Source: CAZVWV01 sp964631745
GTDB taxonomy: Bacteria > Bdellovibrionota_C > UBA2361 > JBGSMV01
Direction of reading: 5' to 3'
DNA: 21,916 nt
Assembly: GCA_964631745.1 (NCBI GenBank)
Contig: CAZVWV010000057.1
Span: forward strand, 1 to 21,916
Of this stretch, positions 7,795-15,061 are shown in pieces; within the stretch, counting starts at the first letter, position 1, and each line of letters begins with the position of its first letter. The notes below the pieces were generated by a model that worked only from the letters and a program-made list of their open reading frames with translations, did not search any database and was not told where the DNA came from. The translations under genes were made by a program, and so were the position numbers.

Positions 7795-7809
7795 GGTGGT
7801 ATGTACCAG
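7795..7809. repeat. Right repeat copy 2 of the transposase element
   Basis: GGTGGTATGTACCAG repeats 7753-7767 exactly (15 bases) in the same orientation, at a 42-base period. The flanking bases differ, which defines the conserved unit. Confidence 0.8.
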
Positions 7810-7903
7810 ATCGGAAAGTTTAAGGTAGGTGCGAAAATCCTGGGTGCCTGGCTATCCCCCAAAAGGGATCGATCATTGCTGTGGGCAGTCTGTTCAAGCT
7901 CAT

Positions 7904-8281
7904 CTATTTTGCAGCGATCATCTCAATCTCTATCTCGGCCCCTTTGGGAAGGGCTGATACTTGTACTGTCGCACGCGCAGGCTTTGCGCCGCTCATATGT
8001 CGCTCGTAGATGCTGTTTACAACTTGGAAGTTGGCTAGATCGGTGAGGAAGATAGTCGTCTTGGCGACATTTCTAAAATTTATATTGAAATGGGCCAGCA
8101 CAGCCTTTAAATTTTTTAAAACCTGCTCGGTCTGATTTTCTATTCCCGTCGCAAGCTCACCGGTCTCTGGATTTAAGGGAATTTGACCGGAAATGAAGAT
8201 AAGACCCCCGGCAACGGCAGCCTGTGAGTACGGTCCAATCGCCGCGGGTGCGCCTGGAATGTTATTAATCTCTTCAATCAT
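7904..8281 (-). CDS. ridA: RidA family reactive imine/enamine deaminase
   Basis: A 125-residue protein of normal RidA (YjgF/YER057c/UK114) length. RidA hydrolyses reactive enamines and imines, such as 2-aminoacrylate made by PLP enzymes, in the cytosol as a homotrimer. Visible hallmarks are AAIGPYSQA with Tyr18, LIFISGQIPLNP, the substrate-carboxylate Arg103 in PARATVQV, and the Glu near EIEIEMIA (118-120). Retaining the Arg supports true deaminase activity rather than a divergent paralogue. AAGGA lies 6 bases before the ATG at 8281. It follows the spondin-N-like gene by 19 bases on the same strand, so they may be cotranscribed, though the roles are not obviously linked. Confidence 0.95.
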   Translation of the reverse strand: MIEEINNIPGAPAAIGPYSQAAVAGGLIFISGQIPLNPETGELATGIENQTEQVLKNLKAVLAHFNINFRNVAKTTIFLTDLANFQVVNSIYERHMSGAKPARATVQVSALPKGAEIEIEMIAAK

Positions 8282-8300
8282 ACAGTTCCTTAATCCCTGT

Positions 8301-8930
8301 CTATCTCTGATACGGTTCGATCTTAAGCTCTACCCCCGAACTGGTCAAGATCGCAGAGCTTGATATGGGCAACACTGGCTCAGTTGCTCGTTTCATCCAA
8401 AACTTTGGATTGAGGTGCGCAAGAATCGAATCACTGCCGGGCTTTATTTTTAAATTGTCAAACACTCCTGCGTCTAGGGCGTGCAGCTGCGTGGCGCTCG
8501 AAGTCGGTGCGCCAGATTTATCAAAAAGTGCGATGCTCAATGCGCCAACACAGGTATCATCGCTGAAGCTCACTTTATGAAGCAAAGATAAAAGCGGGCG
8601 CTCCGTAAATCCTTCAAACACTGCCTCCACGCTCTTATGGGCCTTTACCCCACCGTCAAAGCTAAAGGCTCTAATCTGCTCGCCATGTTCTTTGCGCAGG
8701 TAGAAAAGGAAATCGGCAGTAATACCAGTATCGCAGAGCGACTTGACTGCCGGGGAGGCAAGCGAACCTTGATTGTAAAGCATGAAGCCCGGACCGTGCT
8801 CTATGTATCCGCCAGGGGAGATCTCAAAATCATTGTCGTTGATTAATGTAGCCTTAAAGATCAAACGCTCGGCCTGCGCGCTCTGGGCCGCGAAACAAAA
8901 AAAAGCTAGCAAGCAAATCGCTCTCATCAT
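8301..8930 (-). CDS. Secreted spondin-N-like domain protein
   Basis: A 209-residue exported protein. Residues 1-20 are a signal peptide ending AQSAQA. The mature start, ATLINDNDFEISPGG and then YIEHGPGFMLYNQGSLASP with VKSLCDTG, follows the bacterial spondin-N pattern ('v.N.t.gq.fSP...vaH...f.lf..G..As..l..laE.G'), covering roughly residues 22-150. The domain is a beta-sandwich found in extracellular matrix proteins and in bacterial secreted proteins of unknown role. Two ATGs in a row (8930, 8927) follow CCAGG; either may be used. A minus-strand TATAAT (8937-8942) lies 6 bases upstream. It sits between the subtilase and ridA, all on the minus strand. Confidence 0.65.
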   Translation of the reverse strand: MMRAICLLAFFCFAAQSAQAERLIFKATLINDNDFEISPGGYIEHGPGFMLYNQGSLASPAVKSLCDTGITADFLFYLRKEHGEQIRAFSFDGGVKAHKSVEAVFEGFTERPLLSLLHKVSFSDDTCVGALSIALFDKSGAPTSSATQLHALDAGVFDNLKIKPGSDSILAHLNPKFWMKRATEPVLPISSSAILTSSGVELKIEPYQR

Positions 8931-8936
8931 CCTGGC

Positions 8937-8942
8937 ATTATA
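8937..8942 (-). promoter_or_regulatory. Possible -10 hexamer just before the spondin-N-like gene
   Basis: A perfect TATAAT on the minus strand ends 6 bases before the ATG at 8930. A transcript from it would begin at or next to the start codon (leaderless). No good -35 is visible about 17 bases upstream, so this may be chance. Confidence 0.25.
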
Positions 8943-8976
8943 GCGTGAATATTGATGCTTGCGCTACCTGGCTGCT

Positions 8977-10722
8977 TTAGCGTAGTGCCAGATTATTAAC
9001 TACAACTTTGCAGACTCTAAGATTCTTAACGCGCTCATTCGCCACCTTGGTCTTTACGTTGGCTATTGAGGCTGCACTTGAGGCTAGTCTAGTCTTGCCC
9101 TTGTAAAGCATGGCCGTAAGATTTCCGGCACTAGTTGCGACCTTTGGTAACTGACTAATTAAACTATATACGACTCCACCCTCCAGGTTTCTTAGCGCCA
9201 CAGGGAGATTGCATGCGGTCCGTCCTACTTTGAACTTCAATGTGATATTGCCGGATATCTCAGAAGTAAGATCCAGATTGAAGTTCTTTCCGGCTCTTAG
9301 TTCCGATGACGACGACTCGGAATCGTAGAGGGAAAGCGTGCTCGCTAGTGCAGGAGTTGATTCAGCCGGATCCGGCGCTGGAGCCTCAGGTATGTCGGCG
9401 AGACCGCCAACATTACTGAGCAATGTCCCCACATTTAGATATGCGCTACTTTCAACCTTCTCTGCCAAATTAGCGCTGCTCGAAAGAGAGTTGAGAAGTA
9501 CGGTCTTTAGCGCCTCCGCACTTAAGCTAGGATTCTTGCACCAGGCCAGAGCCGCCGCTCCGCTTACATGCGGGGTGGCCATGGATGTTCCGCTATTCCA
9601 TGCGTATGATCCACCCAACCAGGTGCTTAAAATGTTAACTCCCGGCGCCGCTAGCTGCACGCTTTTGGCACCGAAGTTGGAAAACGAGGCAAGTTTTCCG
9701 TTCTTATCTATAGCAGCTACGGATAAAACTCCAGAGTAGTTGGCCGGATAAGAGGGACGTTTATCGTTGTTGTTCTTCTCATTACCAGCCGCTACTAATA
9801 CCAACACTCCCGAGCTCACAGCGTTTTTAACTGAGCCTTCAAGGGCTGCGCTGTATCCGCCCCCGCCCCAGGAGTTATTAAGCACTTTAGCTCCGTTAGC
9901 CACAGCGTAATCTATAGCCCTAATAGCAGCAGAGGTGGTCCCGCCACCGTTTGCGCTTAAGAATTTCACCGCCATAATTCGAGCGTTCCAACTAATTCCG
10001 GCAACTCCCAAATCATTATTGCCCCGTGCCCCGATGGTTCCGGCCACATGAGTTCCGTGCCCGTTATCATCTAATGGGTCAGCATCAGAGTTTGCGAAAT
10101 CATATCCATGCACATCGTCTACAAAGCCATTCTGATCGTCATCCAGCCCATTTCCAGAAATCTCTTGTTTGTTGGTCCAAATGTTGGCTACCAGATCTGG
10201 GTGAGTGTATTCAATTCCTGTATCTATCACGGCCACCAGCGGAGGTGTGCAAGAGTTTCCGGTTTCTATGTCCCAAGCAGATTCCAAATTGGCGAGTTTG
10301 ACTGCTGAGTCTTGGTCGCCTGGGTAGCCGAGCTCTTTCAAAGAGCTATTTGAGAAATAAGAATCGTTTGGAGTGGTGTTGATGGTCAATTGGCAATCGG
10401 GCTCGCAGATTATATCTGTTCCGGCAAGTTCGCTCTGCAGTTCGTGGCAGCGCGCTTGGGCGGCTTCGTATGACACGAAAGCGCGCTCCTCTGCTGTGCT
10501 GAGCGCGGCAGTGCTGGGAAGTTTAATAGTTGAAGTCGATGCGTTAATTTTTTTGCTTGGGAAGCTGATACTTTTCGCAATTGATGAAGCCAAGACTTGG
10601 GGCTTAGAGCTATCTCTATACAGTATTAATTGGTCAGGTAAGCAGCGCAATTCTTCGGAAAGGACTAACGAGCTTGAGAAGTTGGTTAAGATCAGAATGC
10701 TGAATATTAGGAGCTTTTGCAT
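8977..10722 (-). CDS. Secreted subtilisin-like serine protease (S8 family)
   Basis: A 581-residue exported endopeptidase when started at the ATG at 10722. The reading frame extends to a TTG at 10749, which would add nine residues before the signal peptide MQKLLIFSILILTNFSSS. Numbering from that TTG, the catalytic triad is complete: Asp176 in VAVIDTGIEYTHPDL, His231 in DNGHGTHVAGTIGA, and Ser389 in NSGTSMATPHVSGAAAL. The oxyanion Asn323 is in VAAGNEK. Residues about 35-150 look like a propeptide/linker; an Asp/Asn-rich stretch (199-212, GNGLDDDQNGFVDD) is a likely calcium-binding loop. Beyond residue 450 is a roughly 140-residue beta-rich tail of unknown role, perhaps for surface binding. It probably acts outside the cell. 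It lies 46 bases upstream of the spondin-N-like gene. Confidence 0.95.
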   Translation of the reverse strand: MQKLLIFSILILTNFSSSLVLSEELRCLPDQLILYRDSSKPQVLASSIAKSISFPSKKINASTSTIKLPSTAALSTAEERAFVSYEAAQARCHELQSELAGTDIICEPDCQLTINTTPNDSYFSNSSLKELGYPGDQDSAVKLANLESAWDIETGNSCTPPLVAVIDTGIEYTHPDLVANIWTNKQEISGNGLDDDQNGFVDDVHGYDFANSDADPLDDNGHGTHVAGTIGARGNNDLGVAGISWNARIMAVKFLSANGGGTTSAAIRAIDYAVANGAKVLNNSWGGGGYSAALEGSVKNAVSSGVLVLVAAGNEKNNNDKRPSYPANYSGVLSVAAIDKNGKLASFSNFGAKSVQLAAPGVNILSTWLGGSYAWNSGTSMATPHVSGAAALAWCKNPSLSAEALKTVLLNSLSSSANLAEKVESSAYLNVGTLLSNVGGLADIPEAPAPDPAESTPALASTLSLYDSESSSSELRAGKNFNLDLTSEISGNITLKFKVGRTACNLPVALRNLEGGVVYSLISQLPKVATSAGNLTAMLYKGKTRLASSAASIANVKTKVANERVKNLRVCKVVVNNLALR

Positions 10723-10841
10723 GCACCCAATCAGTCGACGGTATGCCAACTGACGATTAGTTTAGGGCGCTTCTTTTCAGGTGGTTTTACGCAAAAAGCG
10801 CAATTAATAGGGTAGGTTACGGGAAGCTATTAAAGCTGCCT

Positions 10842-10865
10842 AAGATAAACCCGCACACCCTGCGG
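10842..10865 (-). terminator. Possible terminator after the TerC gene
   Basis: On the minus strand CCGCA pairs with TGCGG (10861-10865 and 10851-10855) over a 5-base loop, immediately followed by GTTTATCTT. The stem is short and the T-run broken, so termination may be weak. It lies 7 bases after the TerC stop. Confidence 0.4.
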
Positions 10866-10871
10866 TGGGCG

Positions 10872-11879
10872 TTAAGCGACTTTCTTAGGAAACAAGATCG
10901 AGAGCATCACACTTAGCATTAATACTCCGGCTATAAATCCGAGCGAAATGCTGATGGGGAAGTCTCCGCCGTATAGCCGATCCAAATACAGCATCTTTAC
11001 GCCGATGAAAATCAGAATTGTGGAGAGCCCATATTTTAGCACATGAAATTTCTGCAGGGCGCCAACCAACAAGAAATAGAGCGAGCGCAGCCCCAGAATT
11101 GCAAAGATATTTGAGGTAAAGACTATTAGCGGTTCGGGTGTTATTGCAAAAATTGCTGGCACTGAATCGATTGCAAACAAAAGATCCGTTACCTCCAGAA
11201 ACACCAAGGCGATTAGCAGCGGAGTGATGTGTAGACGTCGATTGAGTCGAACAAAGAAATGCTTGCTTTCAATTTTGGGGTAAACAGGGAAGAATTTTTT
11301 CAAAAGTTTTACTAAAGGGTTTTTCTCAGGATGGATCTCTTTATCCGGGGCAAAGGACATTTTTATCCCGGTAATCACCAGCAAGGCACCAAATATGATA
11401 TGCACCAGCTCGAACTGCATAAAGAAGGCACCCAGACCTATAAACACCGCCCGAAAAAAAATGGCACCCAATATCCCCCAGAACAAAATGCGGCGTTGAT
11501 AACGGAGCTCAATTCCGAAATACTTAAAGATCACAACAAAGATAAAAATGTTATCGACTGAGAGGGATTGCTCTACTAAATATCCAGTTAAATACTGCAA
11601 TGCGAAGCGCCTGGCTTGAACCTCAGGCACTAGCCCCGGGATTCCTTGGAAGCGCAAATTGTATGTGAGTTCGTGCAAAGTGAAAAAATACAGCACAAAT
11701 CCGAAGATAGTTGCACAAAACACCCACAGTGCGCTGTATAGGGCAGCGCTTCGTTGGGTCGGGGCCTTCTCCGTCCTGTGAAACAAGCCTAGGTCCAAGG
11801 CCACCAAAATCAAAACTAAGGCGGTGAAAGCCCCATACAGCCACCAGTACTCATCGAAATGAAAAAACACATTAGGCAT
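10872..11879 (-). CDS. TerC/Alx family integral membrane protein
   Basis: A 335-residue inner-membrane protein with about nine hydrophobic segments, normal for the Alx branch of TerC. Both family motifs are present: EQSLSVDNIFIF (Glu103, Asp109) and EVTDLLFAIDSVPAI (Glu229, Asp232, Asp238), forming the inverted-repeat acidic core thought to bind metal. Characterised relatives (Alx, MeeY/MeeF) export manganese and are controlled by pH or Mn-sensing RNA leaders; the name comes from tellurite resistance. Here the start codon lies inside the end of kup (shared ATGCCTAA), so it is translated with kup and no separate leader riboswitch is possible. Substrate is inferred, not shown. Confidence 0.93.
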   Translation of the reverse strand: MPNVFFHFDEYWWLYGAFTALVLILVALDLGLFHRTEKAPTQRSAALYSALWVFCATIFGFVLYFFTLHELTYNLRFQGIPGLVPEVQARRFALQYLTGYLVEQSLSVDNIFIFVVIFKYFGIELRYQRRILFWGILGAIFFRAVFIGLGAFFMQFELVHIIFGALLVITGIKMSFAPDKEIHPEKNPLVKLLKKFFPVYPKIESKHFFVRLNRRLHITPLLIALVFLEVTDLLFAIDSVPAIFAITPEPLIVFTSNIFAILGLRSLYFLLVGALQKFHVLKYGLSTILIFIGVKMLYLDRLYGGDFPISISLGFIAGVLMLSVMLSILFPKKVA

Positions 11880-13866
11880 TATCCGGCTCCACTATATGTT
11901 CGACCTCGCTTCCGTCTGGAACAATTCGTTTCAGATCGACATTCTTAAAGGGTGCAATTACTAGAGGGACTTTCTCGCTGGCCACAGAACTTAAATCAAG
12001 GCCAAAACTTTCTTCTTCGCTCAGACTAAATCGTTTCAGAAAGAAGTAGCCCTCCATAATTAGCTGCTCATAAGGGGGCAAGGCGTTCTCATACGAGAGG
12101 GCTTTCTCAAGAACGACGAACCTGAAATCCCCTGGGATGCCGTGCTTGCGCAGCGAACTGTAGCGGCTTAATAGATCGATCTCGTTTTTAGAGGCGAGCT
12201 CTTCAATAACTTTTCTAAAAAATAAATTTATCCTAGGTTCGACGCGAAACCCGAGGTAAAAATCTATTCTGTAGGCCACCTCGGGAATAAGCACTTCTAC
12301 CTGATATTCCGTTGTGTAAGGCTCGTCCAAGACGTCAACATGAATGAACCAGTAAACGTCAGCCCGTTTGGGCTTTTTTCTGAGAAGAGAATAGATAATC
12401 TTCGATTCGACCATGCCGGATACTGGTGCGCCAGTCAGATAAGCCAGGTGGGTAGAGTATTTTGGCACAGAGGTGTCTTTGTTTAGGTCTTGAAGTGCAG
12501 GAAGGTGGTCTTTAAAACTTACGTACTCGGTGTATCTCTTCTTTAGACTGGAAGCTTTTTGCCAGATCCACATTACGCTAAACAAGATACCGCCGATAAT
12601 CACGGTAACGTAGCCTCCGTGCATGAACTTGCTCAAATTGGCTATCAGGAATCCGGACTCAATACTCAAATAAGTAGCCAAAAACAAATATACAAGCAGG
12701 GTGGGGGTGCGCCTCGTTACCAAATAGGCGGAAAAGAGGATGGTTGTCATCAACATGGTGACTGTAATGGAAAGTCCGTAAGCGGCTTCCATGTTTGAGG
12801 ACTCTCTAAAGTAGGCCACAACAAAGATACAGCCCAACAACATTAAAAAATTAATGGACGGCACGTAAATCTGGCCTCGCAACTCGGTCGGATAAACGAC
12901 CTTGGATTTCGGAAAGAGGTATAAACGCATAGCCTCTGTCACTAATGTAAATGAACCGCTAATCAAGGCTTGGCTGGCGATCACGGTTGCCGCGGTGGCG
13001 ATTACAATACTTGGGATCAGGAACCACTCTGGCACAATTGCGTAGAATGGATTGATAGCCCCGAGTTGTGTGCCGCTCTGAGAAAGTAACCAGGCCCCTT
13101 GCCCAAAATAATTCAGGAGCAGGCAAATCTTAACGAACACCCAACTTATTCTTATGTTGCCCCTGCCGCAGTGACCCAGATCTGAATAAAGTGCTTCTGC
13201 CCCAGTAGAACACAGGAAAACCGCACCTAGCACCCAAAAGCCGCCGCTAGTTTCAAACAAGAGGCGGAAGGCATAGATTGGAGAGAGCGCCTTTAGGATC
13301 CCCCAATTTAAAGTAATCTCATTAGCGCCCAAGATGCCCAGCATTATAAACCAGGCAATCATGATCGGCCCAAACGACTTGCCAACCGCGCCTGTGCCAA
13401 AATGTTGCACTGAAAACAATAACACTATAATCACCACCACAATCTTAACGGTCGGGATGGCAGGATAGATTAGTCTTAGGCCTTCAATGGCCGATGAAAC
13501 CGAGATGGGCGGCGTAATGATGCCGTCGGCCAAGAGCGCGCTGCCGCCCACGATGGCGGGAATCAGGAGCCAACGCGCGCGACGCCGCACCAAGGCATAT
13601 AAGGAAAAGATTCCGCCCTCACCCTTATTGTCGGCTCTGAGCGTAAGCACCACGTATTTAATCGTGGTAAGTAAAGTCAGCGTCCAAAAGATACACGATA
13701 GGCCGCCCAGCACCACAACCTCGTTGATTGGTGCTGCTCCAACAATCGCCTTAAGCACGTACAAGGGCGAGGTGCCTATATCGCCGTAAATTATACCGAA
13801 CGCAATTAATAAACCCGCCGCAGACGCGCGCGAATGATCTTGTCTAGAATCAGATGACACCTTCAT
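11872..13866 (-). CDS. kup: Kup potassium uptake transporter
   Basis: A 664-residue inner-membrane K+/H+ symporter of the KUP/HAK/KT family. The N-terminal signature GIIYGDIGTSPLYVLKA (24-40) is intact, followed by NKGEGGIFSLYALVRR (79-94), 12 predicted transmembrane segments up to about residue 430, and a cytosolic C-terminal domain of ~220 residues. Length is normal for bacterial Kup. The start ATG at 13866 has AAGGA directly upstream with very short spacing. The last 8 bases overlap the terC-like gene, so the two are likely one transcription unit linking K+ uptake with another cation transporter. Confidence 0.97.
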   Translation of the reverse strand: MKVSSDSRQDHSRASAAGLLIAFGIIYGDIGTSPLYVLKAIVGAAPINEVVVLGGLSCIFWTLTLLTTIKYVVLTLRADNKGEGGIFSLYALVRRRARWLLIPAIVGGSALLADGIITPPISVSSAIEGLRLIYPAIPTVKIVVVIIVLLFSVQHFGTGAVGKSFGPIMIAWFIMLGILGANEITLNWGILKALSPIYAFRLLFETSGGFWVLGAVFLCSTGAEALYSDLGHCGRGNIRISWVFVKICLLLNYFGQGAWLLSQSGTQLGAINPFYAIVPEWFLIPSIVIATAATVIASQALISGSFTLVTEAMRLYLFPKSKVVYPTELRGQIYVPSINFLMLLGCIFVVAYFRESSNMEAAYGLSITVTMLMTTILFSAYLVTRRTPTLLVYLFLATYLSIESGFLIANLSKFMHGGYVTVIIGGILFSVMWIWQKASSLKKRYTEYVSFKDHLPALQDLNKDTSVPKYSTHLAYLTGAPVSGMVESKIIYSLLRKKPKRADVYWFIHVDVLDEPYTTEYQVEVLIPEVAYRIDFYLGFRVEPRINLFFRKVIEELASKNEIDLLSRYSSLRKHGIPGDFRFVVLEKALSYENALPPYEQLIMEGYFFLKRFSLSEEESFGLDLSSVASEKVPLVIAPFKNVDLKRIVPDGSEVEHIVEPDNA

Positions 13867-13993
13867 ATCCTTACAATTTTCGAAATTCTACGATTTTCCG
13901 CCATTCGCCTAATATAACTGAGAAGTGCTAGATTAGCCAAGCGTTGATAGCGAGGGCAGAGTTGCTATCGAGAGCTGTCATAACTGAGGAGAG

Positions 13994-14758
13994 CTATACT
14001 TCGCTCTTAAGGAGCTTTTTTAGGGCGTCCTTCCCGGCCACTATGCATTTGGAGGCATGCAGCAGTTGGGGAAATATTCTTTGAAGTTCTAGCTGGTCGG
14101 AGTTATCACTGGCAACCTGAATTTCGTTCAGGTGTGATGCAAATAATGTGTATCCATACAGAGACAATATGCCTAGTTCATATGTAATCTCAGATACAAT
14201 TTGAAATTCTGAGGCGTCGATAGCGGATCCCAACACATCCATGCGGGTCGGTAATTTTTCGATGTAATCTAAAACAAAATCAACATATCCTGGATTCTGT
14301 TTCAGCAGAGTGGGCACCGCCGGGAGGGGCGGGAGTTCTGTGCGCGGTGGTTTTTTCGCGAGATGCCTTTCAACTTCAGCGATCAGGAGTTTGGGTCCAG
14401 CAAGTTTACTGATGTGACCGTTGCAACCCGCTCCCAAGCTTTCAGCCATATCCGTCGGAGTAGACCGGGCAGTCATAGCCACAATAGGAAGGCTATAACC
14501 CTTTTTCCGCAACTGTCTGGCTGTGCTATGTCCATCCAGTTTTGGCATCTGAACATCTAGCAACACCATGTCAAAAGGATTGTTGTCATTAAGAGCACCT
14601 AAGGTTTTTTCAACAGCTTCCACTCCGTTGCAAGCGCAAGTCACCTGGACGCCGGCCTTTTCGAAGATGTGTAGAAGTAGCGCTTGGGAGTCAGGGCAAT
14701 CTTCTGCCAAAAGAACCCTGATGTGGCCGTGCTTAGATTGTTCCGCCCCAGTTTGCAT
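13994..14758 (-). CDS. Response regulator with His-less HPt-like C-terminal domain
   Basis: A 254-residue soluble protein. Residues 12-132 are a CheY-like receiver with acidic pocket Glu19/Asp20, phospho-acceptor Asp68 (MVLLDVQMP), Thr96 and Lys118, of the type found at the end of hybrid histidine kinases. A Pro-rich linker (137-150) leads to a helical C-terminal domain (about 155-252). Its segment ITYELGILSLYGY aligns with the HPt motif 'HqLKGaaGSYGy', but the phospho-acceptor His is Thr192 and the Lys is Leu195. It can therefore probably receive phosphate on Asp68 but not relay it through the C-terminal domain, which may instead bind a partner. AGGAG lies 8 bases before the ATG. It has no DNA-binding domain. 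It lies upstream of kup on the same strand, 127 bases away. Confidence 0.8.
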   Translation of the reverse strand: MQTGAEQSKHGHIRVLLAEDCPDSQALLLHIFEKAGVQVTCACNGVEAVEKTLGALNDNNPFDMVLLDVQMPKLDGHSTARQLRKKGYSLPIVAMTARSTPTDMAESLGAGCNGHISKLAGPKLLIAEVERHLAKKPPRTELPPLPAVPTLLKQNPGYVDFVLDYIEKLPTRMDVLGSAIDASEFQIVSEITYELGILSLYGYTLFASHLNEIQVASDNSDQLELQRIFPQLLHASKCIVAGKDALKKLLKSEV

Positions 14759-15061
14759 CTCTCAACTCCTGAAATAAATTCAATCGTTTCTAAGCTGGGG
14801 CAGTGCTTAGGAAAAAAATCGATATAGACTAAAAGTCCTCTGATGCCTAGTATTCGGCAGGAACGTCAGATCCTCTTAAGTTTTTTTATAAGGGATGCGT
14901 CTGTGCTGGTTCCGCGATGTACCCCGGAACTTGGCGGGCTAGGCGCTGATTGAGAGGCTCAATTCCCTTAAGCCCTTGCTGGTCCATATGGTGTGGACCA
15001 GGGCGTAAAAGGGGGGGCAGCTTTGTTGAGCATAATCGAGAGCAAGCGTAAGTATTAAGAG
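14759..15061. other. Intergenic region with three consecutive hairpins upstream of the PAS kinase gene
   Basis: This 303-base gap separates a minus-strand regulator from the plus-strand PAS kinase. It holds three perfect short inverted repeats in a row: GTTCCG/CGGAAC (14909-14914, 14925-14930), ATTGAG/CTCAAT (14949-14954, 14958-14963) and CTGGTCCA/TGGACCAG (14979-14986, 14994-15001). A run of seven G follows at 15011-15017, and the kinase ATG is at 15062. No T-run follows the hairpins, so they are not intrinsic terminators. They could be a structured 5' leader or protein-binding operators. No known riboswitch was recognised, and no small ORF with a ribosome site was found. Confidence 0.5.

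Larger units (their letters stand above)
6455..7809 (-). mobile_element. Single-gene HUH/Y1 transposase element (RAYT-like) with flanking inverted repeats
   Basis: A transposase gene (6695-7684, minus) sits between a left repeat (6455-6475) and two right repeats in opposite orientation (7752-7769 and 7795-7809). Nothing else is encoded. The arrangement of a chromosomal Y1 transposase with short palindromic repeats fits REP-associated tyrosine transposases (RAYTs) and their repeat units rather than a classical DDE insertion sequence; no target-site duplication is evident. The true outer boundaries are uncertain because the right side carries two repeat copies. Confidence 0.7.

Noticed and set aside
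7860..7880. Inverted repeat ATCCC/GGGAT downstream of ridA as a terminator
   Set aside because: The stem is only 5 bp and no T-run follows on the ridA strand.
13940..13985. GATAGC/GCTATC inverted repeat between the response regulator and kup as a terminator or operator
   Set aside because: The 6-bp arms are separated by 12 bases and no T-run follows; this is likely by chance.
14363..14777. Plus-strand open frames opposite the response regulator gene
   Set aside because: They are antisense shadows of a well-supported receiver-domain gene with all catalytic residues and a good ribosome site.
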